A stretch of 64,000 nt of DNA from Bacillota bacterium (GTDB taxonomy: Bacteria > Bacillota > UBA994). The stretch lies in assembly GCA_018333655.1 (NCBI GenBank), contig JAGXTJ010000044.1, forward strand, positions 1-64,000, given 5' to 3'. Positions 17,215 through 25,747 of this stretch are shown piece by piece; within the stretch, counting starts at the first letter, position 1, and every line of letters begins with the position of its first letter. A program made the translations under genes and the position numbers. The notes under the pieces are model-generated. The model was not told where the DNA came from, searched no databases, and saw nothing but the letters and a program-made list of their open reading frames with translations.

Positions 17215-18501
17215 TTAGCCGAGCATGGAAGCCATGTCGTCAGCGGCATTAGTGATAAGTTTGAGGTTCCAGTGCTGCTGTAAGGCGCTTAAGACCCCTG
17301 GCGTAATAAATTCGGGTGGGGTGGGGCCGATGTAGATGTTTTTCACCCCGAGGCTGAAGAGTCCAAGGAGTATGGCTACAGCTTTTTGTTCGTACCAGGA
17401 TAGCACGATGCTTAGTGGTAGGTCATTGACCCCGCAGCCAAAGGCGTCCGCCAAAGCGGTGGCGATTTTTACTGCGGAACCGCTATTGTTACACTGGCCA
17501 AGATCAATATAGCGGGGGATATTCGTGCCTGGCACTACGCCAAAGTCCACATCATTGAAGCGGAATTTGCCGCAGGAGGTGGTAAGGATGACGCAGTCTA
17601 CAGGCAAGTTGGTGGCTAGGGTGCGGTAGTAGTTACCGCCTGAACCTGGCGCGTCACAACCGGCGATGACAAAGAAGCGACGTATTTTCCCCTCTTTAAC
17701 AGCGGAGATTATTTCAGGCGCAATAGCCAGCACTGTCTGGTGATGATATCCTGTGGTCAGAGTCTTGTTCGACTCCTGCTTGGCTGCCGGCAGCTCGAGT
17801 GCCTTGCTTATCAAGGGGGCAAAATCATCATTCTCGATTTTTTGCACGCCCTCGAGCCCCGTCACGTCGTAAGAGAAAAAGCGAGGGGCATAACTGCCCT
17901 TAATGGGCATCAGGCAGTTCGTCGTGCCTAAAATCGCACCGGGGAACTCCTCAAAGACTTTGCGTTGGTCATACCAAGCTTTGCCCACATTTCCTTTGAG
18001 GTGAGGGTATTTCTTTAGTTCGGGGTAGCCATGCGCCGGGAGCATTTCAGAGTGCGTGTAGACATTAATACCGGTTCCCTGGCTTTGTTCGAGCAGTTTT
18101 TCTAAGGCTAGGTAGTTGTGGCCGGTCACTAGGATGCATTTTCCCTCAATGCGGTCTTGCGACACCACCGCCGGGTTAGGGACACCTAAGCGGTCTAGAT
18201 GGGCGCGGTCGAGCAGGTCCATGACCTTTACGGTGGCAGTGCCTACTTTGAGAGCCATCTTGACATGGTCGTCCAAATTAAAATTGACATTGGTAAGAGT
18301 GGTATAGAGAGCTTCTTGGGTGATAGCGTCTACCTCTGGGTCTGTGTAGCCAAGCTGCTTGGCATGGGTCGCGTAGGCGGCGACACCTTTGAGGCCAAAG
18401 ATGGTGATGTCTTGTAGGCTGGCGATGTCTTCGTTTTTGCCGCACACGCCAATCTTGGTGCAGCCACCCTTGGGAGTCTGTTGGCATTGATAGCAGAACA
18501 T
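17215..18501 (-). CDS. hcp: Hybrid cluster protein (hydroxylamine reductase), short class
   Basis: A 428-residue protein. Seen: N-terminal cysteines C3, C6, C14, C20 (spacing C-x2-C-x7-C-x5-C) for the proximal Fe-S cluster, and hybrid-cluster ligands in GHNYLALE, HSEMLPAHGYPE, TTNCLMP, AGCDAPG, TTSCGKFRFN and the terminal NDLPLSIVLSWYEQKA. It is about 120 residues shorter than E. coli Hcp, as in the short class III enzymes of anaerobes. Known: Hcp acts on NO and/or hydroxylamine in nitrosative stress. Start: ATG 18501 gives the canonical MFCYQC and follows GAGAGGGG; an upstream in-frame extension lacks a ribosome site. An Fnr/HcpR-type site lies upstream. Confidence 0.96.
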   Translation of the reverse strand: MFCYQCQQTPKGGCTKIGVCGKNEDIASLQDITIFGLKGVAAYATHAKQLGYTDPEVDAITQEALYTTLTNVNFNLDDHVKMALKVGTATVKVMDLLDRAHLDRLGVPNPAVVSQDRIEGKCILVTGHNYLALEKLLEQSQGTGINVYTHSEMLPAHGYPELKKYPHLKGNVGKAWYDQRKVFEEFPGAILGTTNCLMPIKGSYAPRFFSYDVTGLEGVQKIENDDFAPLISKALELPAAKQESNKTLTTGYHHQTVLAIAPEIISAVKEGKIRRFFVIAGCDAPGSGGNYYRTLATNLPVDCVILTTSCGKFRFNDVDFGVVPGTNIPRYIDLGQCNNSGSAVKIATALADAFGCGVNDLPLSIVLSWYEQKAVAILLGLFSLGVKNIYIGPTPPEFITPGVLSALQQHWNLKLITNAADDMASMLG

Positions 18502-18546
18502 GTAGTTTGCCCCTCTCGCAATAATGTTTAACCTCGTTACACAAAC

Positions 18547-18590
18547 ATTGTAGCAAAGAGCTGTCATCTTTTACGTGACCAAAATCACAA
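18547..18590 (-). promoter_or_regulatory. hcp promoter with Crp/Fnr-family operator at -41.5
   Basis: On the minus strand, TACAAT (plus 18547-18552) is a good -10, but there is no -35 hexamer. Instead TTGTGATTTTGGTCACGT (plus 18573-18590) supplies a TGTGA-N6-TCAC palindrome. If transcription starts seven bases after TACAAT (about 18540), the palindrome centre lies at -41.5, the classical position for Crp/Fnr-type class II activators such as Fnr or HcpR. Strong inference from geometry. Confidence 0.72.
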
Positions 18591-18634
18591 TAAAATATTT
18601 TGTCAGCACAAAGTTAAGAGCGCGCTGGCCTTGT

Positions 18635-18696
18635 GTTAAACGAAGTTAACTACTTACCTAGCGCTACTTGCAGGTATGGCCAGTCAGACATAGAAT
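18635..18696 (+). promoter_or_regulatory. Hemerythrin operon promoter with upstream inverted repeat
   Basis: TTGCAG (18668-18673), a 17-bp spacer and TAGAAT (18691-18696) form a plausible sigma-A promoter 34 bp before the first hemerythrin gene. GTTAAACGAAGTTAAC (18635-18650), an inverted GTTAA-N6-TTAAC, is centred near -60 and could bind an activator. The promoter is moderately supported, the operator weakly. Confidence 0.5.
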
Positions 18697-18729
18697 ATAT
18701 CTTGCAGAGAGACAAGGGGAGGGAACAAT

Positions 18730-19134
18730 ATGCCAATTAAGTGGAATGAAACTTTGGCGGTCGGGGTAGCAGAGATAGACAAACAGCATCAAGAAATTTT
18801 TAACCGTATGGGGCAGTTGCTCGAAGCCTGCAGTAAAGGTCAAGGCAAGGATGCCGTTAAGCCCATGATCGATTTCTTAGAAGCGTATGTGGGAGAACAC
18901 TTCCGCGATGAAGAAAAACTGCAAAAGAACTCAGGTTATCCTGGCTACGTTCAGCATAAGGCTCTGCATACGGAGTATCTGCAAAACATAGCTAACCTGC
19001 GCCAACAGTTAGCACAGCACGGGCCAACCCTGCCTTTCGTCATTACCGTCAACAAGACGGTAGTGGACTGGCTGACCAGCCATATTAGTAAGGTTGACAA
19101 AGAACTGGGCACATATTTGCAGAGTAAGCGATAG
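18730..19134 (+). CDS. Bacteriohemerythrin (copy 1)
   Basis: A 134-residue, single-domain cytosolic O2-binding protein. All seven di-iron ligands are visible: H20 (KQHQE), H57 and E61 (EHFRDEE), H76 and H80 (HKALH), H118 and D123 (HISKVD). Known: bacteriohemerythrins bind O2 (and NO) at a non-heme di-iron site and serve oxygen sensing, delivery or scavenging. GGGGAGGG precedes ATG. First gene of a head-to-tail pair, followed by an AAA+/VWA pair; divergent from hcp. Confidence 0.94.
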   Translation: MPIKWNETLAVGVAEIDKQHQEIFNRMGQLLEACSKGQGKDAVKPMIDFLEAYVGEHFRDEEKLQKNSGYPGYVQHKALHTEYLQNIANLRQQLAQHGPTLPFVITVNKTVVDWLTSHISKVDKELGTYLQSKR

Positions 19135-19146
19135 GAGGGCATAACT

Positions 19147-19551
19147 ATGGCACTAAAATGGTCGAGTGATCTTTCCGTTGGTGTCGCCGAAGTAGATAAT
19201 CAACATCAAGAAATCATAGAGCGACTCAATATTTTGATAGACGCCTGTAACAAAGGCAAGGGAAAAGCCGAAGTCGGCAGCCTTATAAATTTTCTTGACG
19301 GGTATACAGTGGAACATTTTAAAATGGAGGAAGAGCTGCAGAGAAAGTACGCCTACCCAGACTACACAGCACACAAGAGCGAGCACGATAACTTTCTGCG
19401 CACCCTCAATGCTCTCAAAGTACAATTCTCAGAAAGCGGGGCCACCCTGCCGCTGACAATTCAGATCAACCGTACTGTTGTCGCCTGGTTGATCGACCAT
19501 GTTACCAAGACCGACAAAGCCATGGGGGCCTACCTACGTACTAAACTCTAA
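19147..19551 (+). CDS. Bacteriohemerythrin (copy 2)
   Basis: Also 134 residues and collinear with copy 1 without a gap, with the same ligand positions: H20 (NQHQE), H57 and E61 (EHFKMEE), H76 and H80 (HKSEH), H118 and D123 (HVTKTD). Twelve bp separate it from copy 1, with GGAGGG before ATG. The two differ at many surface positions, so this is an old tandem duplication rather than a recent copy. Two forms may differ in O2 affinity or partner. Confidence 0.94.
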   Translation: MALKWSSDLSVGVAEVDNQHQEIIERLNILIDACNKGKGKAEVGSLINFLDGYTVEHFKMEEELQRKYAYPDYTAHKSEHDNFLRTLNALKVQFSESGATLPLTIQINRTVVAWLIDHVTKTDKAMGAYLRTKL

Positions 19552-19631
19552 ACCACCACTTCCCAGCTCTCATGAATTCTCGCCTGCCAGTGAATACTAG
19601 CAAGAGAATTGATTGCATGGGAGGTGTTTTT

Positions 19632-20984
19632 TTGTCTAAGTCTTATGGGCAACTGGTGCGACATCGCGAAAATCAGTCGCTCTTTACCGCGGTAGAGCTA
19701 TCTATTCTCGCTGCAGAGAGCAGTACGCCGCTCCACTTGCATGCGGAGGGTTTGCGGGGCACAGGCAAGACGACCATACTACGAGCAGCCAGGCAAATCT
19801 GCGGAGAGATAGTCAGAGTGAGCGGATGTCTCTACAACTGTGCACCTGAGGCTCCACATTGCCCAGAGCATCGACACATGGGCCAGCAGAGTCTAAAAAG
19901 TCTTGGTGTCGAGGTCATTCCCATGCCCTTCTTGGAGATATCACATGGGGCCAAAGTAGCCACCGTCGTTGGTAGCATCGACTTGGCACGCCTCACACGC
20001 CAAGAAGGACCACAAGCAGCGTTGCTGCCTGGCACATTGGCCCAAGCACATCGCGGGGTGGTGCTGGTGGACGAGATTAACCGCCTCGTTGACACCAACC
20101 CAGAAATTGCCGACGTGTTACTCGATGTGATGGGCACCAAGCCAGGCCGTCTACAAATAGAAGAGGTAGGACTACCCAAAGTTGAGCTGCCGCTAACTGT
20201 AACTGTGTGGGCAGCCTCAAATCCAGATGAAGATCCTGGCCCGCTAGACTCCATTCGTCGTCAACTGGCGGATCGCTTCGATTTGTCGGTGGGGGTCAAA
20301 GCGCCCTCTGACGCGCAGGCCCTCAGCCAGATTCTGATGCTCTCGCAAAGACTGCCTGGCAGCATGCTAGGAGAGGGCTTACCAACTGCCGAAGAGCGGA
20401 AACTTTGGCGAAGAGAGCCCTTCACCAAGACCGATGGTATTGTCATACCGAGTGCGGCCATCGAGTTAGTAGCCAAGCTATACATAGAACGCAACATTGA
20501 GAGTGTGCGAGCCGCAGAAGCGATCTTAATCGCGGCGCGCATGCACTGCGCCTATCGGGGAGGGCATGGCGTCGAAAAAGTGGACATCGTGGCCGGCTTG
20601 ACACTGGCTCTGCGACACCGTGTGCGACCTGAAGTGTTGGCAGATATTGTCGCCGAAATGAACAGCATTCCGCTCACTCTCGCCAAAGAGCAGCAAAAGG
20701 CCTTGTCAAACGTAGCTGAACAAGCTGCCAGTCCGCCAAACTTTATGGCGCGCCTGCGCGATGTTTTTAAGTCCGCTAACCCGCATTCTCCAGGTGGGCC
20801 TCATGTCTCGCAGTCTAGCGCACCGTACCACGGCGCCTACCGCCATGTAGATATTCCTGGCAGGGTTGGCCCTGTGCACGCGGGTAGCGGGCTTGGCAGC
20901 GTGGCTCCTCCCCTTGCTGCCCGCCAACTAGTTGAGATTCCCGGAGTTGAACAAGTGAAGAGCCAGGGAGATTTGCTCCCGTGA
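19632..20984 (+). CDS. AAA+ ATPase, magnesium chelatase subunit I-like
   Basis: A 450-residue BchI/ChlI-like AAA+ protein. Seen: Walker A GLRGTGKTT (residues 40-48), Walker B GVVLVDEINR (about 142-151), sensor 1 WAASNPDED, an arginine finger region around SIRRQLADRFDLSV, and a Cys/His-rich insertion (CLYNCAPEAPHCPEH near 66-80) that could bind metal. The C-terminal 80 residues are Pro/Gly/Ser/His-rich and probably disordered. Start: GGGAGGTG at 19619-19626, six bases before TTG 19632, is preferred to ATG 19572. No chelatase H subunit is nearby, so the role is not chlorophyll synthesis; with the next gene it forms a MoxR/VWA-type pair. Confidence 0.85.
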   Translation: MSKSYGQLVRHRENQSLFTAVELSILAAESSTPLHLHAEGLRGTGKTTILRAARQICGEIVRVSGCLYNCAPEAPHCPEHRHMGQQSLKSLGVEVIPMPFLEISHGAKVATVVGSIDLARLTRQEGPQAALLPGTLAQAHRGVVLVDEINRLVDTNPEIADVLLDVMGTKPGRLQIEEVGLPKVELPLTVTVWAASNPDEDPGPLDSIRRQLADRFDLSVGVKAPSDAQALSQILMLSQRLPGSMLGEGLPTAEERKLWRREPFTKTDGIVIPSAAIELVAKLYIERNIESVRAAEAILIAARMHCAYRGGHGVEKVDIVAGLTLALRHRVRPEVLADIVAEMNSIPLTLAKEQQKALSNVAEQAASPPNFMARLRDVFKSANPHSPGGPHVSQSSAPYHGAYRHVDIPGRVGPVHAGSGLGSVAPPLAARQLVEIPGVEQVKSQGDLLP

Positions 20985-22657
20985 AAGACTACTTTGCCTC
21001 GTCTCGACAGCTCAGCATGCTGCTAGCGCGCGAGGAGGGTTGTAGAGTGGGTGAGACAGCAGTCGTGAGCACTAAAGTGCACACTCTCGACCCCACAAAT
21101 CCTGCCACCGTGTTTATTATCACAGGCAGAGACGCCGGCCAGACATTTTACAAACGTGGTCACGCGGGGGAAATCGTGCACATAGACATTTTTCATGCCT
21201 TGGCACGTCTTGACCCCCACTCCTTGGCGAAGGCCGCTAGGCAGGGCGTGGCGATGTATCGCCACGCCAAGCTACTGCCTGTGGGCATCAACCTCGCCGA
21301 CTTCATTGACCTGCAGAGTGGCTTGGGGGGGGGTCGTATCACGGGCAAACTCATCTATGGCCAGCATGGCTCGGACAAGAGGGCGCATGAGAACCACGTT
21401 CACCTCACTTTACGTCTCTCTCCCCCAGACTTTGCCCTCGTGTTTTTCGTGGTCGAACAGGTTGAACGAGCTATTCTAAGCCTGGGCAGTGAGCTACGCC
21501 AGGTTGAGAGTATTGTGCACGAGACGAGCAAAAATCACGTAAGTTACGACTCCATGGCCTACAGCTCTTACAGTGACTCTTTCTTGCGCGAGCAGAGAAA
21601 CATGGCGGCGGATGCTACTCTAGACAATTACCAGCATCGTTGCCTAGACATTGCCGATCTGCTAGAGGATGTAGATGACCCGCTCGCTCTCCGAGAGCTA
21701 TTAATGTTAGCCGCACCTGTCGGCCGCAAGGCGGTGCTAGGACGCCGCAACCTGCCCTACGAGGCTACGAAAAAACTCCTTGGCTACAACTACTGGCGTG
21801 AAGAGCAGGGCATGTATGCGCTCACAGAGTCAGGTTATGAGCTGGCCGATTTTCTTAAGCGGTGTGGGCGTCAAATTGAGAGCGACCTCAGGCCACAACT
21901 TAGGGTCGGGCGCGGACGAGGGGCTATAGTCGCAGAGAGATGGGGCAGAGAGAAAAAAACCTTCGTGGCAAAGGCAGAGTCAGCTGGTAAAACTCTAGCG
22001 CTAGTGCCCACGTTGGTGGAGAGCTTGCGTCAAACAGTTCTCGAAGGGCAGAAGTGGCGGGTTAGGGCGCGACATCTCCGCTACGTGAAGCCGCTAGCGC
22101 GCGGTCACTGCGATATCTTGCTCTTGCTCGACGCCTCAGCAAGCATGTTGGGACAACGCATGAAAGCCTCTAAAGTTCTGGCCTCGCACCTCTTGCAAGT
22201 TACCAGAGACAGGCTAGGGGTGATCTACTTTCAGGAGAACAAAGCAACGCTCGCCGTACCCTTTACCCGTAACCGCTCCCTGCTCAGGGAGGGGCTAGGT
22301 CGCATTACTCCTCTAGGTCTAACACCCCTAGCAGAGGGGCTTATGCAGGCGGCCTCATACTTGCAGCAGCACTCGCGCAAACAAGAGTCCCTGCTGGTAG
22401 TCATTACCGATGGCATCCCCACTATATCGCAAAAGAGCGGAGACCCTGTGGAGGATGCCATGGAGGTAGCCCGATCTATACGACAAGAGGGAATTAATCT
22501 GTGCTGTATTGGACTTTTGCCTAACCAAGAAGTCTTGCGTAAGCTGTGCCAAGTTGCGCAGGGTAGCATGTATATTATTGACGAAATCACGCCAGAGCAG
22601 CTGGTGGGCATTGTCCTTACCGAGCGTAGGGCAGTGGTGCGCGAAAAGCAGGAATAA
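20981..22657 (+). CDS. VWA-domain protein, magnesium chelatase subunit D-like
   Basis: A 558-residue partner of the preceding AAA+ protein, overlapping it by four bases (GTG start). Seen: the C-terminal von Willebrand A domain with a complete MIDAS, DASAS at 384-388, then TPLAEG and ITDGIP. The N-terminal 350 residues are charged and include a winged-helix-like stretch (KKLLGYNYWREEQGMYALTESGYEL). Known: BchI/BchD, NorQ/NorD and CbbQ/CbbO pairs remodel metalloenzymes or insert metals. I infer a metal-centre chaperone system; the client is unknown, with the adjacent hemerythrins as candidates. Confidence 0.85.
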   Translation: MKDYFASSRQLSMLLAREEGCRVGETAVVSTKVHTLDPTNPATVFIITGRDAGQTFYKRGHAGEIVHIDIFHALARLDPHSLAKAARQGVAMYRHAKLLPVGINLADFIDLQSGLGGGRITGKLIYGQHGSDKRAHENHVHLTLRLSPPDFALVFFVVEQVERAILSLGSELRQVESIVHETSKNHVSYDSMAYSSYSDSFLREQRNMAADATLDNYQHRCLDIADLLEDVDDPLALRELLMLAAPVGRKAVLGRRNLPYEATKKLLGYNYWREEQGMYALTESGYELADFLKRCGRQIESDLRPQLRVGRGRGAIVAERWGREKKTFVAKAESAGKTLALVPTLVESLRQTVLEGQKWRVRARHLRYVKPLARGHCDILLLLDASASMLGQRMKASKVLASHLLQVTRDRLGVIYFQENKATLAVPFTRNRSLLREGLGRITPLGLTPLAEGLMQAASYLQQHSRKQESLLVVITDGIPTISQKSGDPVEDAMEVARSIRQEGINLCCIGLLPNQEVLRKLCQVAQGSMYIIDEITPEQLVGIVLTERRAVVREKQE

Positions 22658-22663
22658 CGCTGA

Positions 22664-22707
22664 CCCCCGCTGAAATAAGTACAACAACTTAGATAGCGGG
22701 GGGTTTT
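22664..22707 (+). terminator. Hairpin plus T-run overlapping the lapA ribosome site
   Basis: CCCCCGCT (22664-22671) pairs with AGCGGGGG (22695-22702) across 23 bases, followed by G and TTTT. It can terminate the AAA+/VWA transcript. The 3' arm also supplies the G-run that would serve as the lapA Shine-Dalgarno before GTG 22711, so it may also control lapA translation. Confidence 0.55.
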
Positions 22708-22710
22708 ATC

Positions 22711-23001
22711 GTGCCCATAAAACTTGTTTTCTTCTCCGTACTTGCCCTTGTCGTGGCCCTATTCGCCCTAGAAAACTCTACCCTTGTGGCGGTGCGATTT
22801 CTCGGTTTTACTTTTGCCGAAGTACCATTGGCAGCCGTGATTATCGGTTTATTTACCCTAGGCATCACCGTGGGGGTACTCTTCTCCCTGCCTAAAATAC
22901 TATTTTGTCGAGGACGCATTCGCGACCTGGAACGCGAACTCGCCCAGCATGCCCCACAGGTGCTTGTGCCCCCTGCAGAACAGCAAAAGGACGCCAAATG
23001 A
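22711..23001 (+). CDS. LapA/DUF1049-domain membrane protein (YrvD-like)
   Basis: A 96-residue protein with two hydrophobic helices (FFSVLALVVALFALENSTLV and VIIGLFTLGITVGVLF), then a basic-to-acidic cytoplasmic coil (GRIRDLERELAQHAP). ENSTLVAVRFLG between the helices is the DUF1049/LapA pattern. Known: LapA/LapB assemble lipopolysaccharide in proteobacteria; in Bacillota the homologue (B. subtilis YrvD) lies upstream of recJ, as here, with unknown role. It ends three bases before the recJ start. Confidence 0.82.
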   Translation: MPIKLVFFSVLALVVALFALENSTLVAVRFLGFTFAEVPLAAVIIGLFTLGITVGVLFSLPKILFCRGRIRDLERELAQHAPQVLVPPAEQQKDAK

Positions 23002-23004
23002 TAA

Positions 23005-25230
23005 ATGTATAGATGGGAGAACATTGCTGCACAGGCTAGTGAGACCACTTTAAAGAGTGGGCTTCACCCCTTGGTTGAGAATATTCTTTGGGCGCGTGGT
23101 GTGCGCGACCACGCTTCCCTGCAGGCCTTTCTCTATCCTGATTATGGCAACGAGCATGATCCCTTTTTGTTCAGTGACATGGCCATGGCTGTTAAGCGCC
23201 TCGAACTGGCGCGCGAGAGAAAAGAAAAAGTCCTCATTCATGGGGATTATGATGCGGATGGGATAACTTCCGCAGCGCTATTGTTCTTGGCACTCACCCA
23301 GTTCGGGCTGCGGCCACAAGTCTACATTCCCACTCGCGCCGAGGGCTATGGCCTGCAAAAGGACAGTCTGGCGATGGCCGCAGAGAATGGTATTTCCCTA
23401 GTAATAACAGTGGACTGCGGTGTGCAGGCGGTAGAAGAAGCTAAGCTCGCACACAGTCTAGGCCTAGACTTAATTATCACCGACCATCATACTCCGGCCG
23501 CAGAACTGCCTGTCGTGCTGGCGCTCATAAACCCGAGGCTCCCCCATTGCACCTACCCCTTCAAGGGTCTGGCGGGTGTAGGTGTCGCCTACAAATTGGC
23601 GTGCGCCTTGCTGGGCGAAGAGGCGAGAGCCTACCTTGACTACGTGGCGGTGGGCACTGTCGCCGACGTAGCTCCCTTAGTTGGGGAGAACCGCCTCTAT
23701 GTCAAGAAAGGCCTAGAAGCGCTGGCGTCTCCACGGCTGTGCTTTCAAGCCCTGATGGAAGTTGCCGCGGTCAAGCCGGCCAGTGTGACTGCGGGAAGTA
23801 TAGGCTTTATGCTCGCGCCGCGTTTAAATGCCGCTGGTCGTTTGGAAGATGCCGTTCTGCCTCTACAACTATTGCTTACGCAAGACATGGCTAAAGCACA
23901 AGCGCTAGCGCGTGAACTTGACGACTTTAATCGCGCCAGACAGCGCCTCGAGGCACAAATCTTAGCGGAGGCTTTAGCCATGGTCGAGGCCAATTCTCCG
24001 GCCCTCGTCTTGTATGCCCCCCATTGGTCACCAGGTGTGGTCGGTGTTGTTGCTTCTCGCCTCGTCGAGCGCTTTCATCGACCCGCTATCCTCCTTTGCC
24101 AAGACGAAGAGGGTGCCCTGCGTGGCTCTGGCCGCAGTATACCTGGGTTTGACCTTATTGCCGCTCTGCGGCGCTGTGAGCACCTGCTCCTGCGGTGCGG
24201 GGGCCATCCTATGGCCGCCGGTCTCTCTTTATCACTTGCGGAGTGGGAGGCTTTTCGTGCCGCCTTCTTGGCCTTAGCGGGTGAAATTCCACCCCACTAC
24301 TTCATCCCCAAGCTTACGGTTCAAGCGGAGATCTCGCCCGAGGATGTTTCCGAACGCCTGATTGCCGATATCGCCCTCCTAGCACCCTTTGGGGTGGGCA
24401 ATTCCCAGCCAATTTTTGCCTCGCAACCGATCGTCGTGGCCGACAAGCGGCGAGTCGGCAAAGAAAGCCAGCACCTGCGGTTGCTCCTGGCTAACTCGCG
24501 CGGTGGGAACACCGCGGCCGTGATGTTTAATCAGGCTGCCCGCTATGATGAACTGGTCGTTGGCGAGAGGGTGCGCGTAGCCTTTCGCCCTAGTCTCGAT
24601 GAGTACCAGGGCAAAGCCCAAGTTTCTCTTCACCTGCAAGACTTTGCTGTCGGCAAAGAATGGTGGCTTGTGGACCTGCCCTACATGGCCGATTATCGTT
24701 TCGCGCGACTAAGCGCGGCAACCCAGGGCGCGTTCTTTGTTCCCGCACATCTCTTTGTGCCACTGATACTCAAAGTACAAGGGGGAGAAGTCTCTTTGCA
24801 ACCTGCCCTCAACTTAGACGACCTTGACACGGCCTATGTGGTTACGCCGCGGTGGCGGCGCGAGCCAGAACTCCCACCAGGAAGCAAGACCTATGCGGCT
24901 GATAGCGATTTAGTGTATAATGGGAACATGTCGCAGCAGGTCCTAGTGCCTAAAAGGCCTAGCCTGATGCTTTACTATCGTTACCTGGCCACGCGGTCGT
25001 CGTTTTCTGTGGGCGACTTTGCGCGAGCCCATTCCCTGCCCTTAGCGGCCGCCCACAGCGTCTGTGCCGCGGCACTACAGATCTTTGCGGAACTTAGCTT
25101 GCTAACATATGAACATTACTTGGGGCAAGTCACACTGACCCACTGCCCGGTAGTGGGCACCAAGCAAGAACTCGGGCAATCACCAACTTTTAATGCCTTG
25201 CAAGCATGGGAAAAGGAGGCTTTACTGTGA
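23005..25230 (+). CDS. recJ: Single-stranded-DNA exonuclease RecJ
   Basis: A 741-residue DHH-family 5'-3' exonuclease. Seen: HGDYDADGITSAALL near residue 78, VDCGVQAVEEA, ITDHHTP near 162, the second DHHA1 part with GRLEDA and GSGRSIPGFDLIAAL, and the GGHPMAAGLSL motif. The C-terminal about 180 residues after the OB domain form an extra region with a winged-helix-like end (FSVGDFARAHSLPLAAAHSV), seen in Bacillota RecJ. Downstream of lapA as in B. subtilis yrvD-yrvE. The ribosome site is weak (AAAGGACG), consistent with coupling to lapA. Confidence 0.96.
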   Translation: MYRWENIAAQASETTLKSGLHPLVENILWARGVRDHASLQAFLYPDYGNEHDPFLFSDMAMAVKRLELARERKEKVLIHGDYDADGITSAALLFLALTQFGLRPQVYIPTRAEGYGLQKDSLAMAAENGISLVITVDCGVQAVEEAKLAHSLGLDLIITDHHTPAAELPVVLALINPRLPHCTYPFKGLAGVGVAYKLACALLGEEARAYLDYVAVGTVADVAPLVGENRLYVKKGLEALASPRLCFQALMEVAAVKPASVTAGSIGFMLAPRLNAAGRLEDAVLPLQLLLTQDMAKAQALARELDDFNRARQRLEAQILAEALAMVEANSPALVLYAPHWSPGVVGVVASRLVERFHRPAILLCQDEEGALRGSGRSIPGFDLIAALRRCEHLLLRCGGHPMAAGLSLSLAEWEAFRAAFLALAGEIPPHYFIPKLTVQAEISPEDVSERLIADIALLAPFGVGNSQPIFASQPIVVADKRRVGKESQHLRLLLANSRGGNTAAVMFNQAARYDELVVGERVRVAFRPSLDEYQGKAQVSLHLQDFAVGKEWWLVDLPYMADYRFARLSAATQGAFFVPAHLFVPLILKVQGGEVSLQPALNLDDLDTAYVVTPRWRREPELPPGSKTYAADSDLVYNGNMSQQVLVPKRPSLMLYYRYLATRSSFSVGDFARAHSLPLAAAHSVCAAALQIFAELSLLTYEHYLGQVTLTHCPVVGTKQELGQSPTFNALQAWEKEALL

Positions 25231-25742
25231 TCGACCTCTCCGCCAAAATACGCGCGATACCTGACTTTCCTAAATCTGGCATTCTATTTCGGGACATCAC
25301 TACCTTGCTGCAGGACGGACCAGCCTTTAGGCAGGCTGTCGACCAATTAGCAGAATTGTGTGCCGGAACAACCTTCGATCTCATTGTTGCCCCCGAGGCA
25401 CGCGGTTTTATTATGGGCACACCCTTGGCCTATTCACTCGGTAAGGGCTTCATTCCGGTGAGAAAAGCTGGCAAACTGCCGGGCAAGACTAGGCGCGCTT
25501 CGTACACCCTAGAGTATGGCGAAGACAACCTCGAGATTCACGAGGATGCCATTTCTCCTGGCATGCGTGTGCTCGTGGTAGATGACCTTCTGGCTACGGG
25601 GGGCACGATTCGCTCTACCGTCGACTTAGTCGAGGGTCTCGGTGGCGTTGTGGTCGGCGTGGCCTTTCTGATCGAACTCACAGAACTAAAGGGGCGCGAC
25701 CTTCTTTCGGGGTACCCCATTCATTCTTTAATCAAGTACTAG
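25227..25742 (+). CDS. apt: Adenine phosphoribosyltransferase
   Basis: A 171-residue purine-salvage enzyme converting adenine and PRPP to AMP. Seen: IPDFPKSGILFRDITTLL at the N-terminus, APEARGFIMG and the PRPP loop VLVVDDLLATGGT. Start: AAAGGAGG (25213-25219) is seven bases before GTG 25227, which overlaps the recJ stop; this gives the usual family length, whereas ATG 25206 would lie before the ribosome site. The order recJ-apt-relA is conserved in Bacillota. Confidence 0.96.
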   Translation: MIDLSAKIRAIPDFPKSGILFRDITTLLQDGPAFRQAVDQLAELCAGTTFDLIVAPEARGFIMGTPLAYSLGKGFIPVRKAGKLPGKTRRASYTLEYGEDNLEIHEDAISPGMRVLVVDDLLATGGTIRSTVDLVEGLGGVVVGVAFLIELTELKGRDLLSGYPIHSLIKY

Positions 25743-25747
25743 CGGCA

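Noticed and set aside
18278-18556. Second frame over the hcp 5' end suggesting a frameshift
   Set aside because: hcp is continuous with all cluster ligands; the other frame is noise.
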